NCBI RefSeq assembly: GCF_031755915.1
Contig: NC_083388.1
Coordinates: 26,567,001-26,631,000 of the forward strand
Origin: Ziziphus jujuba
Lineage: Eukaryota > Streptophyta > Magnoliopsida > Rosales > Rhamnaceae
Direction of reading: 5' to 3'
DNA: 64,000 nt
Shown: piece after piece, positions 44,779-56,852 of the stretch
Numbering within the stretch: the stretch's first letter is position 1
How the letters are laid out: every line of letters starts with the position of its first letter
Notes under the pieces: generated by a model
What the model was told of the DNA's origin: nothing
Seen by the model: only the letters and a program-made list of their open reading frames with translations
Databases searched by the model: none
Position numbers and translations under genes: made by a program

Positions 44779-47700
44779 AGTTCATAGACTAGTAGCATGT
44801 CAAAAACGGAGCTGCGGTTTCAAAGTTATGAGCAAAACAAGTTGAGGTCCAAACTGTCCAAGGAGTGCCGAAGTTGACTTTTTGTTCATGCAAAGTTGAG
44901 CTTTGACTCATGCATGGTTGTGAAGTACTCATCGATACGAGTTCATAAACTAGCGGCACACTTAAATTGGACATCTGGTTAAAAAGTTATGGACATGCGA
45001 AGTTTTCCGAATACTGTAATATTTTAATATATTTGGCTTGAGTGAACAGTATATTCCACGTGTCACAATTTCAGCCAATCCCATGAGTGAACAGTGTCAC
45101 CCATGGGTGGCTTTTATTTTGGCAAAACACGGAGCCGGGGAGAGGAGAGAGAAAGAAGGGAGGAGAGAGAGAGAGAAAGAGAGAGCTAGAGAGAGAAACC
45201 AACTGGCCACCATCGTTCACTCATTTTCGACCATCGGAATAGTACACACGCCACCCCACCTTGAAGCCCACCTGAAAACCAGCCGGCCAGCCAAAAATCA
45301 CGGCCAACCGACTGCCGATGCGCCCGGATCGAGGCTTTTTCTGGCGGAGGGGGCCGATCACTTCAAACCCAGATTTCTCCCTATTCTGGCCACCGTTTGC
45401 CTCACCGTCGGTCCCGTTGAGTTACCCATCACCAGATCTACCTTCGCTCCAAAAATCACGGCCAGTGGCCACCGGACGCGCCGCCGGGAGTGGCGGATTC
45501 CAGTGACTACGGTGGCTCACCGGGAAATTAACTTTTCTGCGAGTTTCCAGTTGCACCACCCCTCCTTTCCCACTAATTCCGACCCTCTGAACCCAAATCC
45601 GGTTTCCACTTTCCTCAATTCACGATGGATTGTGAGAATCGATGGCTCAAAATATGTGAGCTTTCCAGCGAGATTCCAACCACCACGGGTCCGATCTCCG
45701 GAGGTAAGCCTCAATCCGTGATCCTCGTTCCACAAGCTTTGATTCGGTATATTATTCATAAATTTTGGTTAACGTTTGTGTTAAACCCCTGGGTACCGGG
45801 TATTATTTATCCGAATAAAATATTAATTTATTTGAGATGTGTAATGTTGTTCTAGGAGCACATGTGCATCGTGGAATTGATCCCATGGAGGATCTTGGAT
45901 TAATTACATGCTCCAGATGAATGACTCACCTTCAAATTAATTTTGGGAATTAAATTTGTGAATATTTTGTGTGAATTGAATATTTAAAATTTATATTTTA
46001 TGTGTCAAATATTTAGTGGATTTATATGTGGAAAGTTTGATGCCCATATTTGAATAAATTGAAATATATGATTTTTGATAAGTTATGGAAATCTAGATTT
46101 TATGACAATTTGATATTTAAAGGAATTGTAAAGGTAATATTATTTTATTCATTACGGAATTTATTTGTGAATTTATTTTGATTAATAAAAAATGCATTTA
46201 TATAAATTTATGCATTGTGGAAATTATTTTATGGTATTGAGGATTTGTGGAATTAAATTATATATGAAATTCATGTGGTTTTAATATTATTTTTGGGCAT
46301 GATTTGATTTTAAATATTTCAAGGAAATATTGGTTTAAGTTTGGTGGTTTCAAATCATATAATTATGCCCTTGGAATATTATTTAATTGATTTTATGATT
46401 TGGGAAAAAATTATTTGTATATTATTATCAGTGGATTTATGCTAGAAATATCAAAGGAAATGTGGGAATGTGAGTTTGAAAAATATGATATAATTACCAC
46501 GGTGAATTTTCGAAAACCCTGGTATTTTAATAAACTTAGTAATTGATTTTAGACGCACTCATACAGTACTGGTGTTCTGTACTGTGTATGTGGATGAGCG
46601 CGCAAGTTATAATGTCTCCCATGAGTTGCCATTGGACCGAGGGTAGGCAAGTTTGATATTGGCCATAAGCCGACCCCCTCCATGGCCGGGATGACGGTTT
46701 AAGCAGCGGCGCTGTCGGGACGCCGAAGCGACCGTATACAAGTTTCTCTTTTTAACCTCCCGTTACACGGTGGCCGGGACGCTGGGTATCGTGGGACATC
46801 ACTGGTATATAGTGTGGTGCGTCTAGTAGCTTTTGATATTATTTCCAAATAATAATGTTTTTAAGAGTATCTAAAATAAAAATGTATCTAATGGAATTTT
46901 TATAATTTATTTAATCAATGTTTCTAAAATGCATTTTACCTTGATTATTTTACTATTTAATTGGATTGGTGTTTTCAAATAAATTCTTTTATAGTTTTAT
47001 CATTTATTAATGATTTAAGTATTTCTTTTATTAATTAAATGATTTATTTTACTATTTATATTGATTTGCTGATTTTAAAGCGATTTTACTATGTTCTTAC
47101 CATTCATTTTAAATGGAGATTTTAATTTGATTTAATTATTCATTTATTTAATTGTTCAATTAATTGATTCATTCTAATTATTTTATTATTTCCTGAATTG
47201 CCTTAATGTAAGTTTCATTAATATTTTTGTATTATTTGTTTATGACATTTATTAATCATTTAGTAATTGTTACGAAATTATTTTTATTTCTATTCCTATT
47301 TTATTTTCATTATAAATTTTGGATGCCTGATTTATTATATTTCATTTGATATCTAGGTGACTAATTGATTCCTTGGTTTTCGGGGAATACAAATAATGGG
47401 ATTTGCAAAAATGTTTTAAAAAGGAAAACTTTTCCAACGGAGTGAATGGTGAGGGTTTTGAGAGAAAATATTATTTTCAATTAATTATTAATTATTTACT
47501 TATTTATTCTCAATTAATCAAATTTACTATAATTATCGTTGCTTTATAATTGTACAGTAGATATGGTCACTCACTGAGACGATTAGCATCTCATATTTCT
47601 AAATTCCATTCCCCTAGGTCCAGGTTGGGAGACGTTGATCATCCGGGCCGAACTCGACGTCTCAGTTCACTGCCAAAAGTCCAAGAAGCATTTCTTTCCT

Positions 47701-48555
47701 TTTTTTCCTCTCCATGTTGTATTGCTTCCTTATCTGACATTGTATTAATTTCATATTCATTTGTATAATGCTCTGTATACTGTATTGGACACAGTTTATT
47801 AAATACTGCATTAATTCCCTGTCATTTACTTGGAGTGCTGCAAATCTGTGGAAATATATTGTAGTAAGGTGGGAGGAATAAGGGGTGTATATAGAATTGT
47901 ATTTTCAGTGCAGGAAAATTGTGGTAAGTCCAACCCTTAGGGGAGGTTCTGCCGGATTTTCCATTGGAGGGTTCGGTAGGGTTTCCCTAGGATCAGGGCT
48001 TGTCTAGGGTTCTGGTGAGGAATTTTAGACGAGTCCTGATATTATGTGATAATTCTTAGACAAATGATTACCTTCGAGTAAATATGACAGATGATATTAG
48101 TACTATTTTTATCATGAAAACGATTGCTATAATTATTATTGTTGTTGATGTGATGATTGTTTTACTTTTCTTCCTATATTACTCATCAGTATATTTTGTA
48201 ACACAATATTTGAAATGTATTTGAAATATACGGCAATAAGTGGATGGTATGGGCGGACGTGAATGATTGAAGGTATAATTGGTTGTTTATTTAGTTGATT
48301 ATTCCTATTGCATATATATATACGTATGTGTTTTATATAAATTGTTATCAAAGTGCTGCCACTGTGGAAATTATTATAGTAAGGTGGAAGGAATAAGGCG
48401 GTATATATACAAGTGTGTTTTCAGTGCAGGGAATTGTGGTAAGTCCAACCCTTAGGGGAGATTCTACCAGATTTTCCATTAGAGGGTCTGGTAGGGTTTC
48501 CCTAGGGCAGGATTTGTCTAGGGTTCTGATGAGGGATCTTGGACGGGTCCTGACA

Positions 48556-48802
48556 ATCTTCTACACAACTAGTCTGGCCATAGTGCTTGTTTCTCCTAAT
48601 CCCCAAGAATGCCTATTAACTTTTATAATTGCTGGAATTTTTCTTTGGCTTCCTTAAAAAAAGAAAAACAAAAGTGACAGGTAACAATTAGAATTAAGAC
48701 GAAAACAATGATAAATTTGCATCATTGAAATGTAGTTTTACCTCGTACGTCGCCTTGATTTTTATCAGGATGAAGATACCGTGCTAACTGGTAGTATATA
48801 TG
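48556..48802 (-). pseudogene. J-domain (DnaJ) co-chaperone gene fragment, broken by element G
   Basis: On the minus strand one exon (48742 to about 48802) reads YYQLARYLHPDKNQGDVR with the HPD signature of J domains at 48764-48772. That tripeptide stimulates Hsp70 ATPase in the family. After an intron with GT-AG borders, a second exon (48652-48556) reads EAKEKFQQL, a stop, then LIGILGD, a stop, and more stops, following helices III-IV of the J domain. The wording is closest to what I know of the dnaJ-6/DNAJC9 type. The reading continues across the element G target site to 30239. A two-base frame change precedes YYQLA. No N-terminal exon is seen, so this is a dead fragment. Confidence 0.72.
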
Positions 48803-49099
48803 CTTTCTTTATTTCCTAATGAGATGCTGATCTCTCCATACCAAGAACCTGGAAGAACTGTAAAATTATTTTTACGTAAAATCTAAGACAACAAATAAAA
48901 TTAACAAGAGGACATAGGCAGGAAATTCAACAATACAAACACATGAGTCGAGGATAGCAACAGTAGGACAGGAACCAAACTAGTAGAAGACTTAAGAATA
49001 TAGATATAGCGTGCGCTAGTCAATCAGCTCTTCTTCCACAACTTGCCTGAGTTTCTACTAAAACCCACAAGATACTACTGCATTGACGTCCAAACACTC

Positions 49100-49203
49100 A
49101 TACATCCAGGTAATGAATGTTCTGCTCTTCTAAAATAATGAGTAATGGTGTCCCCAACCCTTGCATCAACTACTGATCTTATAGAAGCTGATAAATCACC
49201 TAC
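49100..49203 (-). pseudogene. GUF1/LepA (EF4-like) translation GTPase fragment
   Basis: On the minus strand, starting at an AG acceptor (49204), the frame reads VGDLSASIRSVVDARVGD followed by TITHYFRRAEHSLPG. This matches the conserved segment after domain II of LepA/GUF1 organellar elongation factors. Matching ends near 49105 and a stop follows at 49075. Only this one exon-sized piece is present. It lies 300 bases from, and on the same strand as, the J-domain fragment. Intact LepA proteins are about 600-670 residues, so this is under a tenth. Confidence 0.65.
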
Positions 49204-49235
49204 CTAAAAAGCAGCAAGGCAGAATGTGAAAAATC

Positions 49236-50257
49236 AGTTACATGTTTTTTTCACTCTTCTAGCAATCTATAAATTACGTGAGCTAAAGCAAAAATGCATA
49301 GCTTTGATGACATAGTAGCTTAACTTCATAACTTGTAAGAAAAGCGTTGCTTGGTTTCCAAGCTAGTTTTAGCTTGCTTTTGCCTTGTTTCTATAAATAG
49401 AAAAAGCCTTGTATACATAATCAGCCTTTCATGAATGAGAATTATTTTTGTTTCAGAAATTTTTACTTAAACAGACTGATTCAAAAATTAAAAGAAGTAA
49501 GATAAAATTAAAAATTAAAAAAAAAACAAAAAAAAAACCAAAAAAAAAAAGGAAAAAGGAAAACTAGAATTGGAATTATTGCAGAAGAAGATAGAGACTG
49601 ACAAACCTTATAGCTGGGAGATGAAAAACTATTCAATAGTAGAACATTAGAAAGAAATCGGTTGGGTGGAAGTGCAATAAAACAAATCGGGATTCCGGAC
49701 TTGTCGGCAACTTGCATTGTTGGATCAGCTTTCTTCTTGGGCACTCTATCCTTTGTTTGGTATTTCTAGTCCTTATCTTGTTACCGAGAGATTGGGTCTT
49801 TCTCTTGGTATTAATAGGAAGATGTTTTGCATTGGAGGGAGGGCTAGCCTTGTTAATGCAAATCTCCTTTCTTTATGTATTGAGAGAAAGGAGTCGGATT
49901 AATTTAGTAAATACAAAATAGCTAATGTTATAAGCTAGCACAAGATATACAAATACAATAAAGAGATATACAAACATACGAGTGGCAGCAGGCGAATTCT
50001 GACATATAATCATACAGCTTTAGGGGCAGGGCATGCCTTCTTTGACGTGCAGCCTTCAAGGCTATTAAGCTCCCAATGAATTACACCACAGAGCAAGAGA
50101 CAGTCATTCTCATGCATAGATAAGGGAGGGGTTTTAAGAAGCTTTAGTAGCGTAACACGCAAAATTAAGTAAGCTTTCTTTTTTTTTTAATTATTGATTT
50201 TTTTAAATGTCTCAAATTGTTTATCAGCTTAGTGTTAATTTATTTTCATTTATAAAT
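49236..50257 (+). repeat. Segmental duplicate of the F-box upstream region (partner 58064-58957)
   Basis: Two blocks match: 49236-49500 with 58064-58530 (TTTTTTTCACTCTTCT, GAGCTAAAGCAAAAA, TTTTAGCTTGCTTTTG, CATGAATGAGAAT), and 50024-50175 with 58733-58882 (GCTTTAGGGGCAGG, CAAGGCTATTAAGCTCCCAA in one copy, GTAACACGCAAAATTAA). The middle, 49560-49915, has no counterpart there. It holds an A-rich run and a 61-codon frame (49717-49902) I do not recognise. Confidence 0.65.
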
Positions 50258-50540
50258 TGTGTACAGGCTGTAGCAGGTTCTGAAGAGATATTTATGTGTA
50301 AAGAAATTGAAAATGTCGTGGAAGAATTGGTTATGATGTCCAACATATGGGGTGTTGGATGAACATGGTATCGAGTGATGGACTAATCTATTTACTATTG
50401 GACCCTTTGACTTCTTAGTACAGAGTGGATTTTGGAACAACAATAAGGTGCTTCTCCACCACACGGAGGTGGATGTTGTCATGATCTGATTTTGGTTGAC
50501 CCTCGGACTCAATTCATTGTTTTAGACTATATATCAATAA
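50258..50540 (+). pseudogene. F-box/FBA gene, copy 3, with most of the coding region deleted
   Basis: 50258-50339 follows the 5' part of the intact copy (58964-59036), including the peptidase-derived words GGTTCTGAAGAGATATTT and AAAGAAATTGAAAA. At about 50340 it jumps to the C-terminal part (AACATATGGGGTGTTGGATG, compare 59928) and continues past the FBA end to the CAATAAAGCT polyadenylation context (50529). About 0.9 kb including the whole F-box is missing. It cannot encode a functional protein. Confidence 0.75.
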
Positions 50541-50679
50541 AGCTCCAAAATTTTCTCCATATTTTTTATTTTTATATTTATTGGTTGGTATTGTCTGTAT
50601 ATATATATATATATACACAGTGGTGTGCGAAGTGGCGTAAATGACAAAAGTATAATCAGCTTATATCAACAACTATTTG

Positions 50680-53382
50680 TGCCAGGACCCGTCCAAAATT
50701 CCTCACCGGAACCCTAGACAAGCACTGATCCCAAGGAAACACTATCGGACCCTCCAATGGAAAATCCGGCAGAACCTCCCCTAAGGGTTGGACTTACCAC
50801 AATTTCTTGCACTGAAAACACACTTCTATATTCATCCCCTTATCCCTCCCACAATACTACAATTTGATTCCACAAATTTACAACACTCCAAAATAAATAA
50901 TAGGAAATCAGTGCATAAATAATAACTACATGTCCAATACAGTATACAGAGCATTATACAAATAAATATGAAATTAATACGATGACAGATAAAGAAGTAA
51001 TAAAAGATGGAGAGGAAAAAGGGAAGAAATACTTCTTGGACTTTCGCCAATAAACTGAGACGTCAGGCTCGCCCCGGACGATCAACGTCTCCCAACCTGG
51101 ACCTAGGGGAACAGGATTTAAAAACGTGAGATGCTAATCATCTCAATGAGTGACCCTAGCTACTGAACACTTTTAATATTTATCATATAACAAATAAAGG
51201 AATTTAATTAATACCAACAATTAAATAAATAAATAATAATAACAATTGAAGTAATATTTTCTCTCAAAACCCTCACTATTCACTCCGTTGGAAATGTTCC
51301 CCTTTTAAAACATTTTCACAAAACCCAATATTCGTATTTACCGAAAACCAAGGGATCAATTAATTTAATAAACAACAGATAAATACCCCAAACATAAATA
51401 AAATGTAATAAATTATAATAAATAATTTTTGAACACTTTGGGGTTTGAAATTTCTGTCCGAAAATTTATACTTGACGCACTACACCATATACCAGTGATG
51501 CCCTCTGATACCCAGCGTCCCGAGCACCAACTGGCAGGAGATTAAAGAGAGAAACTTGCATAGGGCACTTCTCCAAAAATCACCGTGGGAAATATACCAG
51601 TTTTCAATTTCACCATCCCACATTTTCCTTTAACATACCCGGTATGAAAACATCGATAACAATATAAAAATAAATTTTTCTCGTAACATGAGGTCCAACA
51701 AATAATATTCCATGGGAATAATTATAAAATTTAAACCACCAATTTAAACAAATAATTTCTTTAAAATATTTAAACCAATTATGCCCAAAAATAATATTAA
51801 AACCACATACAATTTATTACTGAAAATATCTTGCTCATGCGTAATAAATAAAATTAAATCACCATAATAAAAATTGGGGTTTCTGAATAACCCAAAATTC
51901 CATTTAGCACCAATAAACATACACGTACTTATAAAATAATATTTTTTCATAATTACAATTAAATTTCACCACATGAGCATAATTGCAGATATTAATTAAA
52001 CACCAAATAAATATAATTAATTACCCCAAAATATTTTTAAAGGTGGATCACTCACCTGGAGCACGCAATTAATCCAAGATCCTCCATGGGATCAATTCCA
52101 TGACTCACCCGTGCTCCTAGAACAACAACATTACACATCTCAAATAAATTAATATTTTATTCGGATAAATAGTATCCGGTACCGGGGGGGTCTAACACAA
52201 ACGTTAACCAAAATTGATAAATTATATGTCTGTGGAAAGCTTGTGAGATGAGGATCACATTACCGACCTCCATGGAGCTCAATTCAACTTGCGGTGGCCG
52301 GAATTTGACCGGAAAGCTTCGGCCGAGTTTAAACTTGAGGGATCTCTCAAACGGTGGGGATTTTGTGCAATCTAACCCCGAAAATGGACTCATAGTAGTC
52401 GAAAATGGTGGCATAGAGGTATGGGGTGAGCTGGGTTGGTCGAAAACGGCGAGAATCACCGGAAAAACTTAACCCGCCGCCGCCGACTTCACCGGCCCGA
52501 TCTGGGCGCGTCCGGCGGCGTCTGGCCAGGAAACTTGGAGGTTAGGGTCGTGGGGAACTGGGCTTCACCGGTGGCCGACACGTGTGGCCATTCGGCTACT
52601 GGAATCCGGCCAAAAAGGTCGGTCAAAGAGAGAGGGGGAGAGAGTTAAAGGAGAGGAGAGAGAGAGAGAGAGAGAGAGAGAAATCCTTTCTGGTGCTTGA
52701 CGGGCTCGGGGAAGAAGGAGAAGGGAAGGAAAGGAAAAGAAAAGAGGAGAAAGGTGTTTTCCCACGTGGGGAAAAGGAAAAAAAGAAAAGAGAAAAAGAA
52801 ATAAAAAGAAAATAAATCAAAAATAATTAAATAATATTATTATATAAAATAACAATAATAAAATAATATGGTATTAAGCATGGTTGACATGTGGCATCTC
52901 ACCATGGTGACACACGGTCACATTTATTAAGTCACACGTGACACATTGTTACATGTTTAAAAAATAATATTAAAATAATATAGTATTTGAAAAACTCTAT
53001 AGGTCCATAACTTTCAAACCACATATCCAAATCGGACGTGTCGCTAGTCTACAGACTCGTATCGACTAGTACTTCACAACCATGCATGAGTCAAAACTCA
53101 ACTTTGCATGAATAAAAAGTCAACTAGGGCACCCCTTGGACAGTTTGGACCTCAACTTGTTTTGCTCATAACTTTCAAACCGTAGCTTCGTGTTCAATGT
53201 GCTACTAGTCTACGAACTCATGCCAACGTGTACTTCGTAACGGTACCTCAGTCAACCTAGAATTCCATCCGAGTCAAAAAATCAACTTTTGACACCTTCG
53301 GTCAAAGATCAAAGTCAAAGTCAACGGTCAACCTCGATCAAACTTGGAAAATTTCCATTGTACTTTGGGATGGGGTGTTACA
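50680..53382 (-). mobile_element. Solo LTR J (minus strand), 2703 bp
   Basis: On the minus strand it starts TGTAACACCCCATCCCAAAG and ends GGGTCCTGGCA (one change from TGACA). ATTTG is duplicated at 50675-50679 and 53383-53387. It carries the same GA/CT-rich block (52640-52810) and G-box palindrome (52761) as E and F. Open frames on both strands around 52157-52820 reflect this composition. It lies in host-unit DNA, not in another transposon. Confidence 0.92.
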
Positions 53383-53387
53383 ATTTG

Positions 53388-54018
53388 TATTAATACAAAT
53401 GTAAATTGGACATTGTAAAACTAACTGTACGTGTTTTCAGGGATTATTATAATATTATTTTTTCTTACATATATATAAGAGACAGATTAAATCCATTTTT
53501 TCAATAAAAAATAGATAAAAAATTTCATTTCTTTTTAAATGCAAGAAATGGAGTCCGCTGCTGCAACCTTTCTTGCAATGCACATGACGGAAAGCCAAAC
53601 ATGTATATGTATATATAAACGGGATTGTTACCATGGAAGAAGTTGTCCACCACTTGATGGATACCCATAGCCGTTCGATCAAGTGTAAAAGGTGTCGTCC
53701 TCGTCCATCATAGAACTCTTATATGTATATATATTGGTCAATTAATTGACCTTCCTAAATAATTTCTATGTTTTTCCTTTTATAGTTATATTTAGATTTT
53801 TTTTCCCGTTTTTGTAATCTAAATTCGTATGCCAGCACTCTCTCAGTTTAAAATAAATAAACGCTTTACGTATTGATCTGTTTGTGTACTCTCTCAGTTT
53901 CAATGCCTGCAAAGAATATTGGCTTTAATTAGCTTTCCTCAGTCTTTCTGATTTCGATTCCATTACACTCCCATATTCTAAACTGTGTACTCGTTTAGTT
54001 TACATCTCATAAGTCACA
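53388..54018 (+). promoter_or_regulatory. Upstream region of peptidase copy 2
   Basis: One copy of the block that is multiplied before peptidase copy 1: TATATAAACGGGATTG, then TTGGTCAATTAATTGA, TTTTATAGTTATATTTAGA, TTTTTGTAATCTAAA, CTCTCTCAGTTT, then CATTACACTCCCATATTCTA and TCTCATAAGTCACAATG at the start codon. Transcription signals are not definable beyond this conservation. Confidence 0.45.
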
Positions 54019-54917
54019 ATGTCTTGGTATCATAACAGACCTAATATTAATTGGAGGAATGCAGATTGGATGACTAGAGTTAAGGATCAAGGCAACACTA
54101 ATAAGTTATTATTACATTACTGCTTTGCTTTTATTTTTTTATTTTTTAATAATTAATTTATTTTTCCATATAACATATGTATATATATTGACAATATAGA
54201 CGCATGTTGGGCTGTTGCTGTTTGCGATCTTGTGGAGATGTTGCACAATAAGCAGAATCCTGATAATCCTATGCATTCCCCTTTATCGGCCCAAGAGCTG
54301 ATAGACAACTATCCAGGCAGTGGTCATGTTAATGGGCATTTGATTATATAAAAACAAATGGGATTGCATATGAAGATGATTATCCTTGGAGAGGAGCAAC
54401 CTCTGAGAAAAAGGAGGTCTTATATAATAAATTATTATTATTATTATTATTTAAATGTCTCAAACGTTTACTGCTTCAATGCTAATTTATTCTAATTTTT
54501 TGAGTGCAGCGGACTGAAGATTAGGAAATATATTGGGGCGTATCAGGTTTTAAAAGGGTAGATGTGCTTAAAAAAATTGAAAATGTAGTAGAAGATCACC
54601 CTGTTGTAGGTTGTTTATATTTGACAGATGATTTTAAGTACTGTCGAAATTAGGTAAGATTTTAGTTTTATTTTAATTTAATTATTATATTGGTGTTTTT
54701 TTTTATATATTTAAGTTATAATTTTATCTTATAAAATTTGATTTTTAGGACATTCAGCCTCTATTTCCCATAGTAACATATGATGATGGTAGTACTAATC
54801 AACATGGTCATGCAATGGTGATAGTTGGTCAAGGAAATGACGAGTACGATCAGTACTGGCACGTCAAAAATAGTTGGGGTGAAGGTTGGGGTGATGAGGT
54901 TTACTCAAGACTGTTAA
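54019..54917 (+). pseudogene. Papain-like (C1A) cysteine peptidase, copy 2, broken
   Basis: Same exon plan as copy 1: 54019-54100, 54200-54416, 54510-54653 and 54749-54917. Lesions: the intron 1 donor is AT in place of GT (54101). One base is lost in exon 2 near 54330. Exon 3 has TAG at 54522-54524 and a stop just before its donor. The last exon is cut at 54918 by an LTR fragment, which removes the C-terminus. ACWAVAV, GHAMVIVGQG and KNSWGEGWGDE are still readable. Here the asparagine motif has the usual KNSWG, so this copy is closer to the family at that point than copy 1. Confidence 0.8.
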
Positions 54918-55285
54918 TGTCAGGATCCATCCAAAATCCTTTTCTGGAATCCTAGACAAATCCTGATCTCAAGAAGACCCTATATTAAAAATCCGACAAC
55001 ATCTCCCCTAAAGGTAGAACATGTCCACAATTTACCCGCACAAAAACGCACTCCTATATGATACCACCTTATTCCTCCCACTTTATTACAATTTAATTTT
55101 ACAAATTTGCAGCACTTCAAATAAATAACAGAAAATCAGTGTATAATTAATAAATAAACATTCAAGACAGTATACTTTATTGAGATACAATTAAATATGA
55201 AATTTAATACAACAAATGATAAAGGAAACAATAAAAGATAGCGAAGAAAAGTAAGTAAGGCTTCTTGAACTTTCATAGTTACTTC
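54918..55285 (-). mobile_element. LTR fragment K, inserted in the last exon of peptidase copy 2
   Basis: Begins TGTCAGGATCCATCC (the minus-strand end of the gypsy LTR) and follows that LTR for about 370 bp (CTCCCCTAA, CTTATTCCTCCCAC, AGCACTTCAAATAAATAACA). It loses similarity near 55285. No left LTR end and no duplicated target are visible, so it is a truncated and older piece. Confidence 0.75.
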
Positions 55286-56377
55286 GTAACACCGTCTCAA
55301 AATCTGTGTAGGCTTAAAAGATTTTGTCCCTTTCTAATATATAGTTAGATATGGATAAAGATTCTCTTTTGATAGGAATGTAAACCAATATTTTTTTCTA
55401 AATAATTAGTTTTATTAAAACAAATTATCTAAATGGTTGAAACCCATTATTATCAGTTTATAAAAAATATATCTATGAAAAGGACAGGGGGAAAAGGTGG
55501 ATTTGAAATTGAATTCCAAATTCAAAAATTCAATTTTATATGTTTGGAAAAAAAATACTTACAAACTCTCAATGATAACTTGGTCCAGTGGTAAAATCAT
55601 TGGCCAAGTTTGGGTCCAAACATCGTTTCTGGTGAAATTCCCCCTATCTAATTGTAATTTAGAAAATAAATATTAGGTAGGGTCCATACAAAAATGAGAT
55701 TAAGTTTTGGTGTTGAAATATGTAAATATAAACCTATTTGTTAAATTATGGCCCCATCTGTAACTCGTTAAGTTAATAAATTAAACTTAATTAAAATATT
55801 CAGAGATTTCCTTTCCAACTAAAATTGCTTTCCTTTTGTGTCTTTTATGCTCTGAACTGGTTCTCTTTTATGTCATTGGCTTCATTTAGATTTTTTTCTA
55901 TTGCAAAATATATCCCCGGAACTACAAATTTTGATTGAATTTCAATTATATTAAATTAAATAAGACAAATTGGAATCAAAGTACAATATTTTAATCTCAA
56001 AAATCAATTTTTAAAGTGTAAATAGTTTTTTGGAAAGTACGCTGGCTTTTTTTTAAAAAAAGATATTAACTGGGACAATTTATAAGAAAACAAGGAAAAA
56101 ATGAGAAGCCACAAGCCGCTTTTATAGTATATGGATATTTAATATCTCTCTCTCTCTATATATATATAAATACGCCGGGGTTTTATTTTTTTTTATTATT
56201 ATTTTTTACGTTAAGTGGGACAATTTAGTGCCTGGGCACTCAGTCAGTTTACAAAATATAAAAGGCTTTAAGTATTTCTGATTTCGATTACACTCCCATA
56301 TTCTAGACCGTGCACTCCCTCTCAACCTCTCTCAGTTTACATCGCTTGTTCAGTTTACATCGAAATTTTTTGAAGTA
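55286..56377. other. AT-rich host DNA; possible tRNA-derived short repeat
   Basis: At 55573-55635 the wording TTGGTCCAGTGGTAAAATCATTGG followed by GGGTCCAAACATC resembles the A- and B-box spacing of tRNA-derived SINEs, and a similar box lies at 9994. No tail or duplication was found. 56222-56370 is the peptidase 5' flank again (GCACTC, TCAGTTTAC, CACTCCCATATTCTA). The rest has no recognised content. Confidence 0.35.
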
Positions 56378-56717
56378 CATAATTGGAGGGAGGAAAGGTG
56401 GATGACTGGAATTATAGACCAAGGGGATACTGGTAAGTTATTAGATTATTGTTTTACTTTTCTTTTTTTTCTTTTTTTTGAAAGGATTGTTTTACTTTTA
56501 TTTATTTATTTTTTTCCGATTTAATGACATCTTCAAAACATATTACTATCTCTAAGAATGAAATTGGGATCCGTGTTTACTGTCTTTAAAAGATAAATAC
56601 AATAATCATATAACATTAGCTTCGATTCCATTGAATAACTCATATTATATAAGCCTAGCACACCATCATTCCTCATCAAACCGAAATTTTCTCTGGCTTT
56701 CTTCCCTCCCACTGAAT

Positions 56718-56852
56718 TTCTCTCTCTCTGTCTCTCTTGTCTCACCCATATATAAATTCTCGCGATCTCTCTCTCTCTCTTTCTCTCTCTCATATTTTAT
56801 ATTCTCATAGTCTTTCTCTCATCGTCGATCACTCTCTCTCTCTCTCTCTCTA
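56718..56852. repeat. CT-rich microsatellite cluster
   Basis: Several (CT)n runs broken by GT, TT and CATATTT, with the longest near 56831-56851. They give rise to low-complexity frames on both strands that are not genes. Confidence 0.85.

Larger units (their letters stand above)
36332..48041 (+). mobile_element. Solo LTR H, inserted in the 3' LTR of G and split by element I
   Basis: Pieces 36332-36496 and 44784-48041, about 3.4 kb. It starts TGTAACACCCCATCCCGAAG and ends TCCTGATA, one base off the usual TGACA. TTATG is duplicated on both sides. It belongs to the LTR type of A and D (GAGAGAGAAAGAGAGAGC block near 45165, GC-rich block 45230-45700) rather than to that of G. No internal retrotransposon sequence of its own is present. 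Confidence 0.88.
30240..48555 (+). mobile_element. Element G: internally deleted Tekay-type element hosting H and I
   Basis: Left LTR 30240-33364 (3125 bp), internal part only 346 bp, right LTR 33711-36331 plus 48047-48555 (about 3130 bp). ATCTT lies at 30236-30240 and 48556-48560. The first LTR base overlaps the left copy, which leaves a one-base doubt about the border. The near-equal LTR lengths, primer site and polypurine tract show a formerly mobile unit. It could only have moved with proteins from other elements. Confidence 0.88.
33711..48555 (+). repeat. 3' LTR of element G, split by H
   Basis: Pieces 33711-36331 and 48047-48555 join through TTATG (36327-36331 and 48042-48046). The sequence follows the 5' LTR closely, including the trinucleotide-rich run and CACTACTGGTATATAGTATG. 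It ends GGGTCCTGACA. Confidence 0.88.

Noticed and set aside
49508..49902. Two opposing frames of 60-78 codons between the duplicated blocks
   Set aside because: I could not match either to a known family, and one end is an A/T-rich run. Left as unassigned DNA within the duplicate segment.
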